From: Cokeromyces recurvatus
Taxonomy: Eukaryota > Mucoromycota > Mucoromycetes > Mucorales > Mucoraceae
NCBI RefSeq assembly: GCF_025118155.1
Contig: NW_026251425.1
Coordinates: 124,001-188,000, forward strand
Length of the DNA stretch: 64,000 bases
Direction of reading: 5' to 3'
In this document: positions 45,091 to 56,706 of the stretch, one piece after another
Layout of the letters: the number at the start of each line of letters is the position of its first letter
Position numbering within the stretch: the first letter of the stretch is position 1
The notes under the pieces: model-generated
The model's input: the letters and a program-made list of their open reading frames with translations, nothing else
What the model was told of the DNA's origin: nothing
The model's database searches: none
Program-made: the position numbers and the translations under genes

Positions 45091-46257
45091 TGTTCAAAAA
45101 AAAAAAAAAAATGGAAAAAGAAAAAGGAGTGGGATAAATTTATGAAAATTTGAGATATATCTATTTTTATGGCTTCTTGTTGTGTGACTGAAAATAAAGC
45201 GTTCCTCCGTTTTGAACAGTCGTTTCATAATAGTTGTTAAAAAAAGGGATAATTTTATATTCTCGTAAAAAAAAAAAAATATTATTATTAAATAATATGG
45301 TATTATTAGAGAGCTCCTCTAAACTAGACTATCAACAGTGGCTCTAACCTACTACAGAAAGAGTAAAAGCCAGCCAATTCTGGACTACAGGCTAAAGTAT
45401 GGGTGATGACAAGTCTATTTGAAACTTGTACCTTAACTTTATGTTTTAAAAACTAGTGTTATCCTCAGCTATTGAAATTTGTTATGCTTAAAAGCTCCAC
45501 TTGATCTTATACATGTATATACAAGGGGTCATTACTTTGTATTCATACTTTAATAATTGTGGGCTCAAAAGAACAATTAATGGCTAATGAAGAATCACAA
45601 AATATGAATTTGTTAATAATGTTAGAAAAAAAAAAAAAGATGAATATACTTGTATGAATTTATACTTTATATCGAAAAAAAAAAAAGATATTTTATACAA
45701 GAACTATATTCAATTCTTCCTTAAGCTGTTGTGCAACTAATCCTGGATCAATGTGCACAAGAGTAGTAATTAAAGGGATCTCTTTAATTAACATGAATAA
45801 ATAGTCTTGATAAGCACTTCATCACGATTCCTTTATATATATATATATACATATATCTAACTTTTATTCCAATTTTAGCTGACTTGGCAATTTTATTATT
45901 ACAAAGTTAGTTCTTTAGTGTCTAAAATCATGTTTCCTTTAAATGCAAGTTTATAATTCATTGCTTATAAAATAACAAAGCATAATAAGCAACTTCATTG
46001 TCTCGACTCATTTGGAAACTATAACGATTAAAAGGTCAGATAGACGGAGATTTAAAAATGGCATAATGGTGTCCCTAGTAGTTATCTTACAACAAAGTGC
46101 ACTGGCTGGTTGGTAGAATTTATTTTTTTTTTCTCTTTCTTATTTTTTTTTTTTTTTTTATTTTTTCTTTTTTAGTTTCAGCCTATCAGTAAAGAGATCA
46201 AAAAGCAAAAGACAGTTCTTCAGCTTTTCTAAAAACAAAGAAATAAATAAAGGTAAA
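45091..46257. other. Divergent intergenic region
   Basis: About 1.2 kb between the coilin-like and zinc-finger genes. A/T-rich, with an (AT)n tract near 45836-45858 and a T/C-rich leader (about 46122-46176) before the zinc-finger gene. No gene seen. Confidence 0.5.
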
Positions 46258-48018
46258 ATGGGAGTAGAAGGTTCTAATGTATTGTGTGACATCAAACAAG
46301 AACCAATAATTAAAAGAGAAGAGGAAACTGTGAATAAAACAGGGCGCCATGATAATGAAATTAGTATACCTGAAGACATGCATATTAAAGTAGAAGAAGA
46401 AGAGGTAAATATAAAACTCATTTTAGCCGAATGTGAATTACAGAAAGCGGATAAGAATGAAGGTATGTATGTATCCTTTTACAGTACACAAATAAATATA
46501 CTAAAGTAGTAGTACTATTATTTGTTCAAAAAAAAAAAGACAATAGTGATAAATCTGAAAGATACACAAACTATGATACCAATTTATCAGAATCATCTTA
46601 TGAGGAGGATAACGATCCAAAACAAGCTATTGAATCAGAATTAAATGACCCAAATAATGATTGTTATTTATGTAAGATGACTTTCATAAGTCTTGGAGAA
46701 TACAGAAGACATCTTCGAGAAAGACATGAGATGAAGTTGAAGCCTTTGAGAACTATCTTTTATCCGAATCCAGATATTGAACCAGATCCTGAGGATCCTC
46801 AAAATTATTGTAGATCCTGCAAAGGTACATTTCCTGATCGTTGGAGATATCGAAAACATCTTAATTTAAAGCATAAAATGAATTTGCCACCTAGTCGTCA
46901 TCATTCTTCTCAACTTACTGATACTGAAAACAAAGAATCAGAATCAGAATCAGAACCAAAACCAGATCCTAAAGACCCTAATAATTATTGTCACTCTTGT
47001 AAAGTTAATTTTAGTAATGTTCAAATATACAGACAGCATCTTGTAGAAAGACATGAAATGATGAATCTCGAACCACTCCCACCTATTCCTGATCCTTCTA
47101 TAGAACCAGACCCTAAAGATCCGGATAATTACTGTCGTTCTTGTCATTTTACTTTTATTACACTTGAAAGATATCACCAGCATCTCCTCGAAAAACACAA
47201 TATAAAACCACCACCAATAGACTTTGAATTAGATCCTAATAACTATTGTCGTGCCTGTAATATTTTATTTCCTAGATTAGGCAAATACAGGAGGCATATT
47301 CAAAGTAAACATCACATCATCCTTCCTTCTCTTCACACTGTTTATAAACCTAAACCGGGTATCGTGCCTAATCCTGAAGATCCTAATCACTTTTGTAGAG
47401 CCTGTGAGGCTAGTTTTGATAGTCGTGCAAGGTATCGACAGCATCTTAAAAGAAAACATAATATGACTTTAGAGCCTATTCGGACAGCCTATTATCATTG
47501 TCCTGTTTGTAAAAGCGCATTTTCGAGTTTTAAAATCCATAGTCGTCATATGCAGACAGAACATGGTGAACAACAAATGAAAAAGCCTAAGGCTGTTTAT
47601 AAACCTAAGCCTGGAGTTGAACCAGATCCAGAGGATCCAAATCACCTCTGTAGAGCCTGTGATGCCAGTTTTAAAAGCCGTGGAAAATATAGACAGCATT
47701 TAAGGGAGAAACATAAAATGAAATTGAAACCTTTAACACCCATTTATAAATCAAAACCTGGAGTTGTACCGGATCCTGAAGACTCTAATTTATATTGTTG
47801 TTCTTGTGAGGCCACATTCTCTAGTCGTGGATCTTATAAGCGACATCTTGGACGTATACATAATATGCAACCATCATCAACAGCGACAATAGAAACAACA
47901 GCAACAACAACACCAACAATACCAACAAAAGACTCAGCAGAATCATTAGATACTATAAATAAACGTAAAAGAACTACTGCTACTTCTACTACTTCTACTA
48001 CTTCTACTACTTCTACTA

Positions 48019-48050
<32 letters not shown>

Positions 48051-48530
48051 ACGACTACTACCACTACTGTTCTTCTTCTCGAATCATCCTCCTCCTTCTC
48101 CAATGACACATCCTTTGAGAATCACTTTCTTTGCCATAAATGTAACAAGTCCTTTGATAGCCTTGCACGATATAGACAACATCTACAAGAGAAACATGAG
48201 ATAAAACTAGAAAGCTTAGCCCCAGTTTATACACCTAAACCAGATATTCAACCAGATCCTAATGACCCTGATAATTTTTGTAAAGCGTGTGAGGCGAGTT
48301 TTAAAAGTCTAGGAGCTTACAGACAACATCTTCGAGGGAAACATAAAATGAAATTAAAACCTTTAGTACCTGTTTATCATATTCGACCTGGTGTTATACC
48401 AGATCCTAAGGATCCAAAAGGTTATTGTCTTGCCTGCGATGCTACCTTTTCTAGTCTTGCAAATTATAGACGACATCTTAAACGTAGGCATGCATCTGTA
48501 TTAGAACAACTGTCTATTACTACACATTAA
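46258..48530 (+). CDS. Twelve-finger C2H2 zinc-finger protein with repeated acidic/proline linkers
   Basis: Two exons, 46258-46462 and 46540-48530, close in phase to 731 residues. After an acidic N-terminal region with KVEEEE and IKREEE stretches, twelve C2H2 fingers follow, nearly all of the form C-x2-C-x12-H-x4-H, for example CRACEASFDSRARYRQHL then KRKH. Most fingers are joined not by the short TGEKP linker but by about 25 residues rich in Pro and Asp, such as YKPKPGVEPDPEDPNH. Fingers 9 and 10 are separated by a longer Thr/Ser-rich segment with a run of about 20 Thr coded by ACT/ACG repeats (about 47990-48065). Finger 7 (CPVCKSAF) lacks the usual linker before it. Fingers may bind DNA or RNA; no target can be inferred. 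Confidence 0.85.
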
Positions 48531-48719
48531 TCTAATCTAAAAAAAAAAAAAAAAAATGGGGGAGGGCTCTATAAAGTAGTTATTCTATTATGATGATTTA
48601 CATATAAAAAAAAAAAAAAATGATTGATTGATAATAATAGAGTGTGTGTATAAATATTTTATTTTATTTTATTTTATTTTTTCTCCCTTCTAAACCAAAC
48701 AATTTACAAAAATAAAAAT

Positions 48720-49484
48720 TTAAGCATCCTTGATCTTCTTAGTACCACGAAGGAGACCAGTACGACGAGCAGCAATCAAACCGACCTTTTGACCAGCAGG
48801 AGAGTCACGAGCCTTAGTAGAAGCTTTACCAATATGTTGATGGTTACCACCACCGTGAGGGTGATCAACAGGGTTCATGGCAACACCACGAGTCTTGGGC
48901 CAGCTGTTACGCTTCACTCTGTACTTGTGGAAAGCACGACCGGCCTTCAACATGGGTTTATCAATACGACCACCACCGGCCACGATACCGATGACGGCAC
49001 GAGAGGTAGAAGGAATGACCTTCTTGGCACCAGAGGGGAGACGAATACGAGTCTTACCATCATCACCATGACCGATGACAGTAGCGTAGTTACCGGAGGT
49101 ACGAGCAATAGAGCCACGATCACCGACCTTTTCTTCAACGTTACAGATAACGGTACCTTCAGGCATGGAGGACAAGGGCATGACGTTACCAATGTTCAAG
49201 GCAGCCTTCTTACCGGCATAAATGAATTGACCCGTGTACATACCTTCAGTAGCAATGAAGGTTTCAGTACGAAGCTTATACTTGTAAGGGTCACGGAAAA
49301 CGACCTTAGCAAGGGGGGCGCCTCTTCCAGGATCATGAACGATATCTTTAACGATACCACGGATATATCCATGACGTTCAGCAAAGTCGAATACTCTGAG
49401 TTTAGCAGCACCCTTACGGCCTACTGTATGAGACTTGAAGATACTTCCAGCACCTTTTCTTTGAGCACGAATAACACGACCCAT
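48720..49484 (-). CDS. 60S ribosomal protein uL2 (L2/L8)
   Basis: Core large-subunit protein at the peptidyl-transferase region. Intronless, 254 residues, the exact family size. It begins [20 protein letters not shown] and contains the invariant loop [14 protein letters not shown], whose His residues lie near the catalytic centre, plus [17 protein letters not shown]. The C-terminus [11 protein letters not shown] is typical. Codon use is clearly more G/C-rich and more biased than in neighbouring genes, as expected for a highly expressed gene. That bias also creates a long meaningless ORF on the other strand. An AAAACCCTC element lies 26-35 bases before the start codon. It is convergent with the zinc-finger gene. 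Confidence 0.97.
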   Translation of the reverse strand: MGRVIRAQRKGAGSIFKSHTVGRKGAAKLRVFDFAERHGYIRGIVKDIVHDPGRGAPLAKVVFRDPYKYKLRTETFIATEGMYTGQFIYAGKKAALNIGNVMPLSSMPEGTVICNVEEKVGDRGSIARTSGNYATVIGHGDDGKTRIRLPSGAKKVIPSTSRAVIGIVAGGGRIDKPMLKAGRAFHKYRVKRNSWPKTRGVAMNPVDHPHGGGNHQHIGKASTKARDSPAGQKVGLIAARRTGLLRGTKKIKDA

Positions 49485-50934
49485 CTTTGTATTTTATTTA
49501 GTCTATAAAAGAGGGTTTTAGTTGTAAATCAAAAAGTCATGAATGGATAAGATTCATCGTATATATGTATTAGAATGCCTTATTTTTTTTTTAAAGATGA
49601 ACTATCGACTGATTGATGGATTGATGTTGAACTGAATAGGTAAAATCAATAGTTTTTGTTTTTTTTTTTCTTAAATAAAAATAAAAAAAAAAAAAAAAAC
49701 TAATGTATCAATGCTTTGTTTTCTTCCATAATTACAAACAAAAAAATACATGCAATTCCATTTCACACTTAATTAGTATTAACATGTTCAAAGTATAATA
49801 TTTGTTCATATGTAATAATGCTACAATAATATAGCTACTAGAATTTCTCAAGATAAATTGCACATCATCAATGCTTTAAAGAAATATAAGACTGTTCAAT
49901 TCAGATTATAATTTTCATTAAGCTGCTGATGCATAAAATGTTGGTATTATGTGATACTGATAACTATATCCAATCCATCCATCCATCTAAAATCTTTCAG
50001 GCGAAAAAAAAAAAGGTAGAGGGGAAGAAGAAGTAATCCATTTATATATACAATGATCCATCCGTTATAATATAAGCAAGTTATAAAGTTTACCTTTAAA
50101 AGGTGGAAGGGTATATCCTTACTACTACTGCAGCTTGATTCATACTTTATAGTTACTGTTTTTACTATTTAAAAATTCAATTACCGCCAACTTTTGTTGC
50201 ATGAACAAGTGAAATATTGTCATGTTCACAATAAAGACTGGAAACAAGAAATAAGCAACATAATATAGCAGCCTTATGTAATTGCTTATTATTGTCGCTT
50301 GATGGATTTGCTAAAGTATTTAAGAATTTTATACTTGAAATGTTCAAGTCAAGAATAACAGATGATATGAGTTTAATTGTAGTGATAAAATAAATGTATC
50401 AACAAATGCCAAGTAGAATAATTTTACTACTAGGAAGACATTATTAAATCAATATAAAAAACGGACCCATTCGAGGAAAAAAGAATCTAGATCATATTTG
50501 CAGTAAAGTTAAGAAGCCCTCTTTATTTGATGCAATTCTATATCCAAGATAACTTGAATATAGTAGTGGATAATGACTATCAAGTCACACTTTGAGTCAG
50601 CCCAATAAGAACAATAAATTAAAAATGTGTCGGGAAATAAAACTCTTTAGTACATTATGAAAAAGAAAACTATTGGTTTATTTAATTTTATGCAGATAAA
50701 TATATTCAAAGATTTTCAAAAAAAAAAAAAAAAAAAAAATATAAAGCATACGACATTTTTTTTCCCTTCCAAGCATAAAGTTTTGAGTTTTTTTTTTTTT
50801 TTTTTTTTTTTTTTATTTTTTTTTTATGTAAATTAATTCTTTAAAATAACGTCCAATAAGAGATAAGGTAAATATTAAGAAAGAGATGATCTCAACATTT
50901 AAACATGACATTTTGGCATTTAGTATAATAAAGC
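49485..50934. other. Gene-free divergent region upstream of uL2 and Fcp1
   Basis: About 1.45 kb. Includes A and T runs (50719-50740 and 50789-50815), a CCATCCATC-type repeat near 49974-49986, and a weak transposase-like stretch near 50490-50580. No intact gene seen. Confidence 0.5.
50490..50580 (+). pseudogene. Possible decayed Tc1-like transposase fragment
   Basis: One frame reads SLFDAILYPR, resembling CLDVMDLHPEF, and an overlapping frame just after reads LNIVVDND, resembling YYLVMDNA with the second catalytic Asp. Order and spacing match the better copy, but the match is very short. Confidence 0.3.
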
Positions 50935-52993
50935 ATGGGAGAATGCATACATCAAGTACAATACAACGGTTTATGTGCCATCTGTGGCTCATTACTAGAG
51001 TAAGTGCAATAAGTTATTTGAAAAGCTTAAACTAAAAAAAATAGTATAACAGTTTGGATGACCTTACAGGTGTTACAGGAAGTCCTATCGTGATAGGATA
51101 TGATACTGTAGGATTATCAATCAGTCGAGAGGTAATAAGTAAATTTTAAAACGAAAACCTTTTATTCATTTATTTATTTATTTATTTATTTAGGAAGCAG
51201 AAAGGTTAGAAGCAGAAAATGCACGTCGATTACTTAAATTACAGAAATTATCATTAATTATTGATTTGGATCGAACAATAGCTCATGCAACTACATCTCA
51301 ACACTATAAACCGACTACACCACAAGATGTAGGTAAACAAGATATAAGACAATTTAAGCTATCTACTACTAGTAGCAGTGACATAATTTATTATGTGAAA
51401 TTAAGGTATAAAAAAACAATCCTATTTTATACTTGTATAAAGAGGAACATCTTACCATATCCCTTTTTCTATACATATATGTTTCTAGACCAGGGTTAAA
51501 GGATTTCTTAAATGAAATCAGTCAATTCTATGAACTTCATATTTATACAATGGGAACAAGAGAGTACGCAGATATGATTACAAAAGAAATTGATCCCAAG
51601 GGAACTATTTTTAAAGAACGGATCTTGTCAAGAAACGAAAGTGGAAGTATGTACACAAGTAGTATGACTAGAACTAAAAGTGACTAATTGTGACTTGTTA
51701 TAATAGGCGTAACACAGAAAAAGTTACAACGATTGTTCCCTTGTGATACATCCATGGTAGTAGTATTAGATGATAGATGGGATATTTGGAATTTTTCACC
51801 TAATTTAATACGAATTAAACCATGTAATAAATTTCTGGAAATAAAAGCAAGTTAAGAATCCATATACTGAATTACTTTTTATTTGTAGATGAATTCTTTA
51901 TTAACATAAATAATGATGATGATGATTCAAACACAACAGGTAAAGATGTTTAGAATAAGCATGTAAATATATGTCTAACTTTCTGTAAAGATCATATCCA
52001 ACACAATCTAACAACAACGCAAAATGATAACGATAATGAGTTATATACAATGTTAAAGGTAAATGATAATACATTATATTTTATTTTATTTTTTTTCTAC
52101 ATGATTGGATGTAATTCATTTCATTCTCTTAGATCCTTAAACAAGTCCATCAAACCTTTTATTCTAAACCAATTCAAGATAAATCAACTGATGTAACTCG
52201 AATTATACCAATTATGAAGCAACAAGTCCTAAAGGATACCATCATTACCTTTTCTGATCGCATCTTACCTCAACAAAATGACCCTTCATTATCTTGGATT
52301 TGGCAAATGGCATCATCATATGGTGCTCATTGCTCTATTGATTTAACAGGCAAAACAACGCATCTAATTGCTATTCCAGCTACTAGTCGAAATAAAGTGA
52401 AGGCAGCTCGTCGATATGGCCAACCTAATCTGCATGTTGTAACACCAGGTTGGCTGTTTGACAGTACAGCAAGATGGGCTATTCAATCTGAAGAGAATTA
52501 TGCATTACCTGAATTGAAATATTCAAATCAAGATGACGAAGAGAAAGAGACACAAGAAGAAGAAGAAGAAGAAGAAGATTTTGTCAAGAATATTAACTGG
52601 GATGAAGCTGATAGAGAAGTTGAAGATTTTATTAATGAAAGTGGAATTGATGATGTTTGGGGTGACACTGATTCAGAAAATATGATTGAAAACAATAACA
52701 GTCCTACTACTTCCCGTAAAAGCACGCCTAGTCGTCGCAATAACACAAACTGGAAAAGGAAACGAGTAGTAGTAGAAAGTGGCGGAGATAGTGGCGGAGA
52801 CGAAGAAGGTTCTGAAGATGAAGTCATGAGTTTTTTAGCTAAAAGAAGATTAAAAGCAAAAAAACGTGGTAAATCACAATTATCCAAAGTTGTAACTCTT
52901 TCTCCTTCAAATAATAGCAGTAGTGGTAGTTCTAGTGATAACGAAGATAGTTTAGATGAATTTGCTGATATTTTAGATGAAGTTTTAGAATAA
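50935..52993 (+). CDS. RNA polymerase II CTD phosphatase Fcp1 homologue
   Basis: Dephosphorylates the Rpb1 C-terminal repeats to recycle polymerase. Eight exons, 50935-50999, 51053-51131, 51194-51405, 51489-51646, 51707-51823, 51889-51939, 51991-52058 and 52133-52993, close in phase to 536 residues. The FCP homology domain has the catalytic DLDRT (Asp72, Asp74) followed by IAHAT, then RPGLKDFLNEISQFYELHIY and the second acidic site VVVLDDRWDIW. A BRCT domain follows (LPQQNDPSLSWIWQMASSYG, GKTTHLIA, VTPGWLFDS). An acidic tail ends it, as in other Fcp1 proteins. The N-terminus (GECIHQVQYNGLCAICG) matches the segment just before the FCP domain in yeast Fcp1, but the upstream part is missing; an in-frame stop directly precedes this ATG. 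Confidence 0.92.
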
Positions 52994-53215
52994 AAAAAAT
53001 AAAAAAAGAGAGAAAGAGAAATGACCTTGGTTTCATTATTACATAAAAAAGGAAAGATCTACAGATTCTATAATATTTGCTTACACAAAAGCACCACACA
53101 CTGACATAAACAAGCCATAAATTAATTATTATTATTCTGACTTTTTTTTTTTTTTTTTTTTTTTTTCTTTTTCTAAAAAAAAACATTTTTCTTCTTGTTT
53201 AAATTATTTTAAAAT

Positions 53216-56200
53216 ATGCCAAGTGAAGAAAGGGAATCACTTCTACCAAGTGGTAGTCGTGACTCTTCCTCTTTTAATATATCAGCTCAAGACTTATCTA
53301 ATCTATTTGACCCTAAAAATGAAGACCTTTTACATAAACTTGGAGGTGTCAAAGAAATTTGTAAAAAAATTCAAGTAGATGTCTCTGTGGGTCTTTCTGC
53401 AGATGAAGGTTCATCTCAATCAAATGAACCACCATTTAGAGAACGTCAAGCCCATTTTGGTAGAAATGTCCTACCAGAGCCTAAAACAAAAAGTTTTTGG
53501 CAACTTTTATGGGCTGCTTATAATGATAAGACGTTGATTATGTTAAGGTATAATTTATGACGTCAATATGATTTATAGATATTAACAACAATTTTTTTTT
53601 AAAGTATTGCTTCAGTTATTTCATTAGCTGTAGGTATCTGGGAAGATTATTCTCCTCGTCATCCTGAAGATGAACCTCGAGTTGGATGGTAAATAGCATA
53701 TCATATTGTATAACAATTATTTAACCTTTTTTTTTTTTGTTTGTTTGTTAAAGGGTTGAAGGAACAGCTATTCTAGTTGCTGTATTGGCTGTTGTATTAA
53801 CAAACGCCATCAATGATTATCAAAAGGAAGCTCAATTTAAAAAACTGAATGCAAAAAAAGAAGATCGTACAGTTAAGGTTTTTCGTAATGGTCGTGAACA
53901 ACAAATTAGTGTCTATGATATAAATGTCGGTGATATTTTGATGTTAGAACCTGGTGATATCATTCCTGTAGACGGCCTCTTTTTAGAAGGTCATAATTTA
54001 GCTTGTGATGAGTCTTCTGCAACAGGTGAATCAGATACAATGAAAAAGAAGCCTGAAGGTGAAGGCGATTGTTTTATTTTGTCAGGCTCAAAAGTATTGG
54101 AAGGCATGGGTCGTGCAGTCATTGTGGCTGTAGGTGAAAATTCCTTTTTTGGAAAGACCATGATGTCCATGCGTGGTGAAAATGCAGAGGGTACTCCCTT
54201 ACAAGCTAAACTTGATATATTAGCTGAGCAAATTGCAAAGATGGGTTTTACTGCTGCTATTATCATGTTAATTGCCCTTATTATTAAATACTTTGTGGCT
54301 GCTGCATTAGCTCCCGAATTCCCTCCTGCTGGTGATATTGCTGCTGCTATGATCAGTATAGTCATTCAAGCAATTACTATTATTGTTGTAGCTGTACCTG
54401 AAGGTTTACCAATGGCTGTGACGATGGCTTTAGCCTTTGCTACTACTCAAATGTTGAAAGATAACAACTTGGTTCGTGTCTTGGCTGCTTGTGAAACAAT
54501 GGGTAACGCAACTGCCATTTGTTCTGATAAAACAGGTACTTTAACACAGAACAAGATGACTGTTACAGAAGGTACTTTAGCTCAAGAGACTTTTGATACA
54601 CCTGAACAGGCTAAGGAATGGGCTAAAAAGGCCAAGAAGATCTTGTCATTATTTTTTGAAACGGTCGCTTTGAATTCAACTGCATTTGAAGAAAAAGATG
54701 AAAACGGTAACATGAATTTTGTAGGCTCCAAGACAGAATGTGCTTTATTGAGTTTGTCAAAGAACTTGGGTAGTGATTATGATCAATTACGACATAATGC
54801 CAAAGTGGCTAAGGTGTATCCTTTTGCCTCAAAGCGTAAAACAATGACAACCATCATCAAGGTTAAAGATCTAAATGCTGCCCCATCTACAACACAATCT
54901 GATTATCGTGTTCATGTTAAGGGTGCCTCTGAAATTGTTTTAGATACTTGTACAGCTTATATAGATGCTCAAGGCGAAAAGCATGAATTGGATGAAGAAG
55001 CGCGTAAGAAGTTTAATGGTTTGATTGGTGCTTATGCAGATAAGGCTTTACGTACGATTGCCTTGGCCTATCGTGATATCTCTGAAGATGATTATAAACA
55101 GATCTCGGATGATGAGCCTCCCCTTAAGGAGTTTATCTTGATTGGTATTGTAGGTATTATGGATCCCTTACGTCCTGGTGTTGTTGAATCGGTTACAGCA
55201 TTTAGACAAGCAGGTGTCTTTGTACGTATGATCACAGGTGATAACTTAAACACGGCAAAGGCTATTGCTCGTAATGCAGGTATTTTGACAAAGGGTGGTG
55301 TTGCTATGACAGGTCCTGAATTACGTGCCATGTCTACTGAAGAGCAACGTAAAGTAATTCCTCGTTTACAAGTCTTGGCTCGTTCTTCTCCTACTGATAA
55401 GACGATTGTTGTGACTCGCCTACAAGAACAAGATCAAGTAGTTGGTATGACTGGCGATGGTACAAATGATGGGCCAGCATTAAAATTGGCTGATGTTGGT
55501 TTCTCTATGGGCATTACAGGTACAGAAGTCGCTAAGGAAGCCTCTGACATTATTCTGATGGATGATAACTTTAATTCAATCCTTAAAGCCCTTCTCTGGG
55601 GTCGTGCTGTAAATGACGGTGTACGTAAGTTTATTACTTTCCAATTGACTGTTAATATTGCAGCTGTTATTTTGTCATTTATTTCAGCCGTTGGATCTGA
55701 GAATGCAGAGTCGATTTTAAGTGCTGTTCAGTTACTTTGGGTTAATTTGATTATGGATACCTTGGCTGCTTTAGCATTAGCTACTGAACCACCTACGAAT
55801 GATCTCTTGCACCGTAAACCAATTAGCAAATATGCCCATTTAATCAATTATCGTATGGCCAAGATGATCCTAGGTCAAGCCTTCTTCCAGATTATCATCA
55901 ATCTGATTGCTATCTATTTGGGACCACGTATCTTCCACATTGAAAATGATCCTGCTGTTCTACGTACCATGGTCTTCAATATCTTTGTCTTTTTACAAGT
56001 CTTTAATGAAATTAACTGTCGTCGTATTGATAACACCATCAATGTCTTTAAGGATATCTTTGATAATTGGATCTTTATTGCTGTTCAAATAGCCGTGATC
56101 CTAGGCCAATTTTTGATTGTCACCTTTGGTGGTATTGCATTCAAGACTGTTCCTTTAACCTGGGATCAATGGCTTATAACTATCCTTATCGGTTCTCTTT

Positions 56201-56565
56201 CATTACCCATCGGTACAATCATTCGTTTGTTACCCGATTGTTGTGGATGTGAAAAAAGATTTAATGAAGAGGCTAAGCCCTTGGCCAGTTATTCACGTAT
56301 GCACTGGGAAAGTGCCATTGGTGATGTCAGAGATGAGTTGCGCATTTATTCACTTTTAAGAAGAAACCGTGCAAGTAAGCCACGTGAGATTCAATCACAA
56401 CAACAACAACAACAACAACAATCCAAGACTCTTTCAAGATCTTCATCTATGGCCTATAGTGCACCTTATCACTATGGTGCAACTGACAATAAAAAGAATA
56501 GATTTGCTGATCTAGTAAAGAACGCACAAAAATATAATCAAGAAAATAGTGGACAACATTCTTAA
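53216..56565 (+). CDS. P2B-type Ca2+-transporting ATPase (Pmc1-like)
   Basis: Pumps cytosolic Ca2+ into the vacuole, or out of the cell, using ATP. Three exons, 53216-53547, 53605-53688 and 53754-56565, close in phase to 1075 residues. The phosphorylation motif DKTGTLTQNKMTV has its Asp at about residue 396; DESSATGES, VPEGLPMAVT (helix 4 Ca2+ site), MITGDNLNTA and GMTGDGTNDGPALK are all present. Helix 6 keeps NLIMDT. A type 2B pump is favoured over SERCA by the FRERQAHFGRNVLPEPK leader and by overall similarity to fungal Pmc1. The C-terminal tail contains a Gln run coded by CAA repeats and Ser-rich sequence. It is convergent with ArgRS, about 140 bases apart. Confidence 0.95.
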
Positions 56566-56706
56566 TTTTATATAAAACATTAATAATAAAAAAAAAGGAG
56601 GGGAATCTACTATATATATATATATATATACTACTATTTTTTATTATCATTATTATTATCATTATTATTATTATTATACACAATTTTTTTTTCTTCTTCT
56701 TCTTCT

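Noticed and set aside
48789..49508. 239-codon ORF on the plus strand opposite uL2
   Set aside because: It is the mirror of a highly biased ribosomal protein gene; Thr/Asn/Ser-rich composition and no domain.
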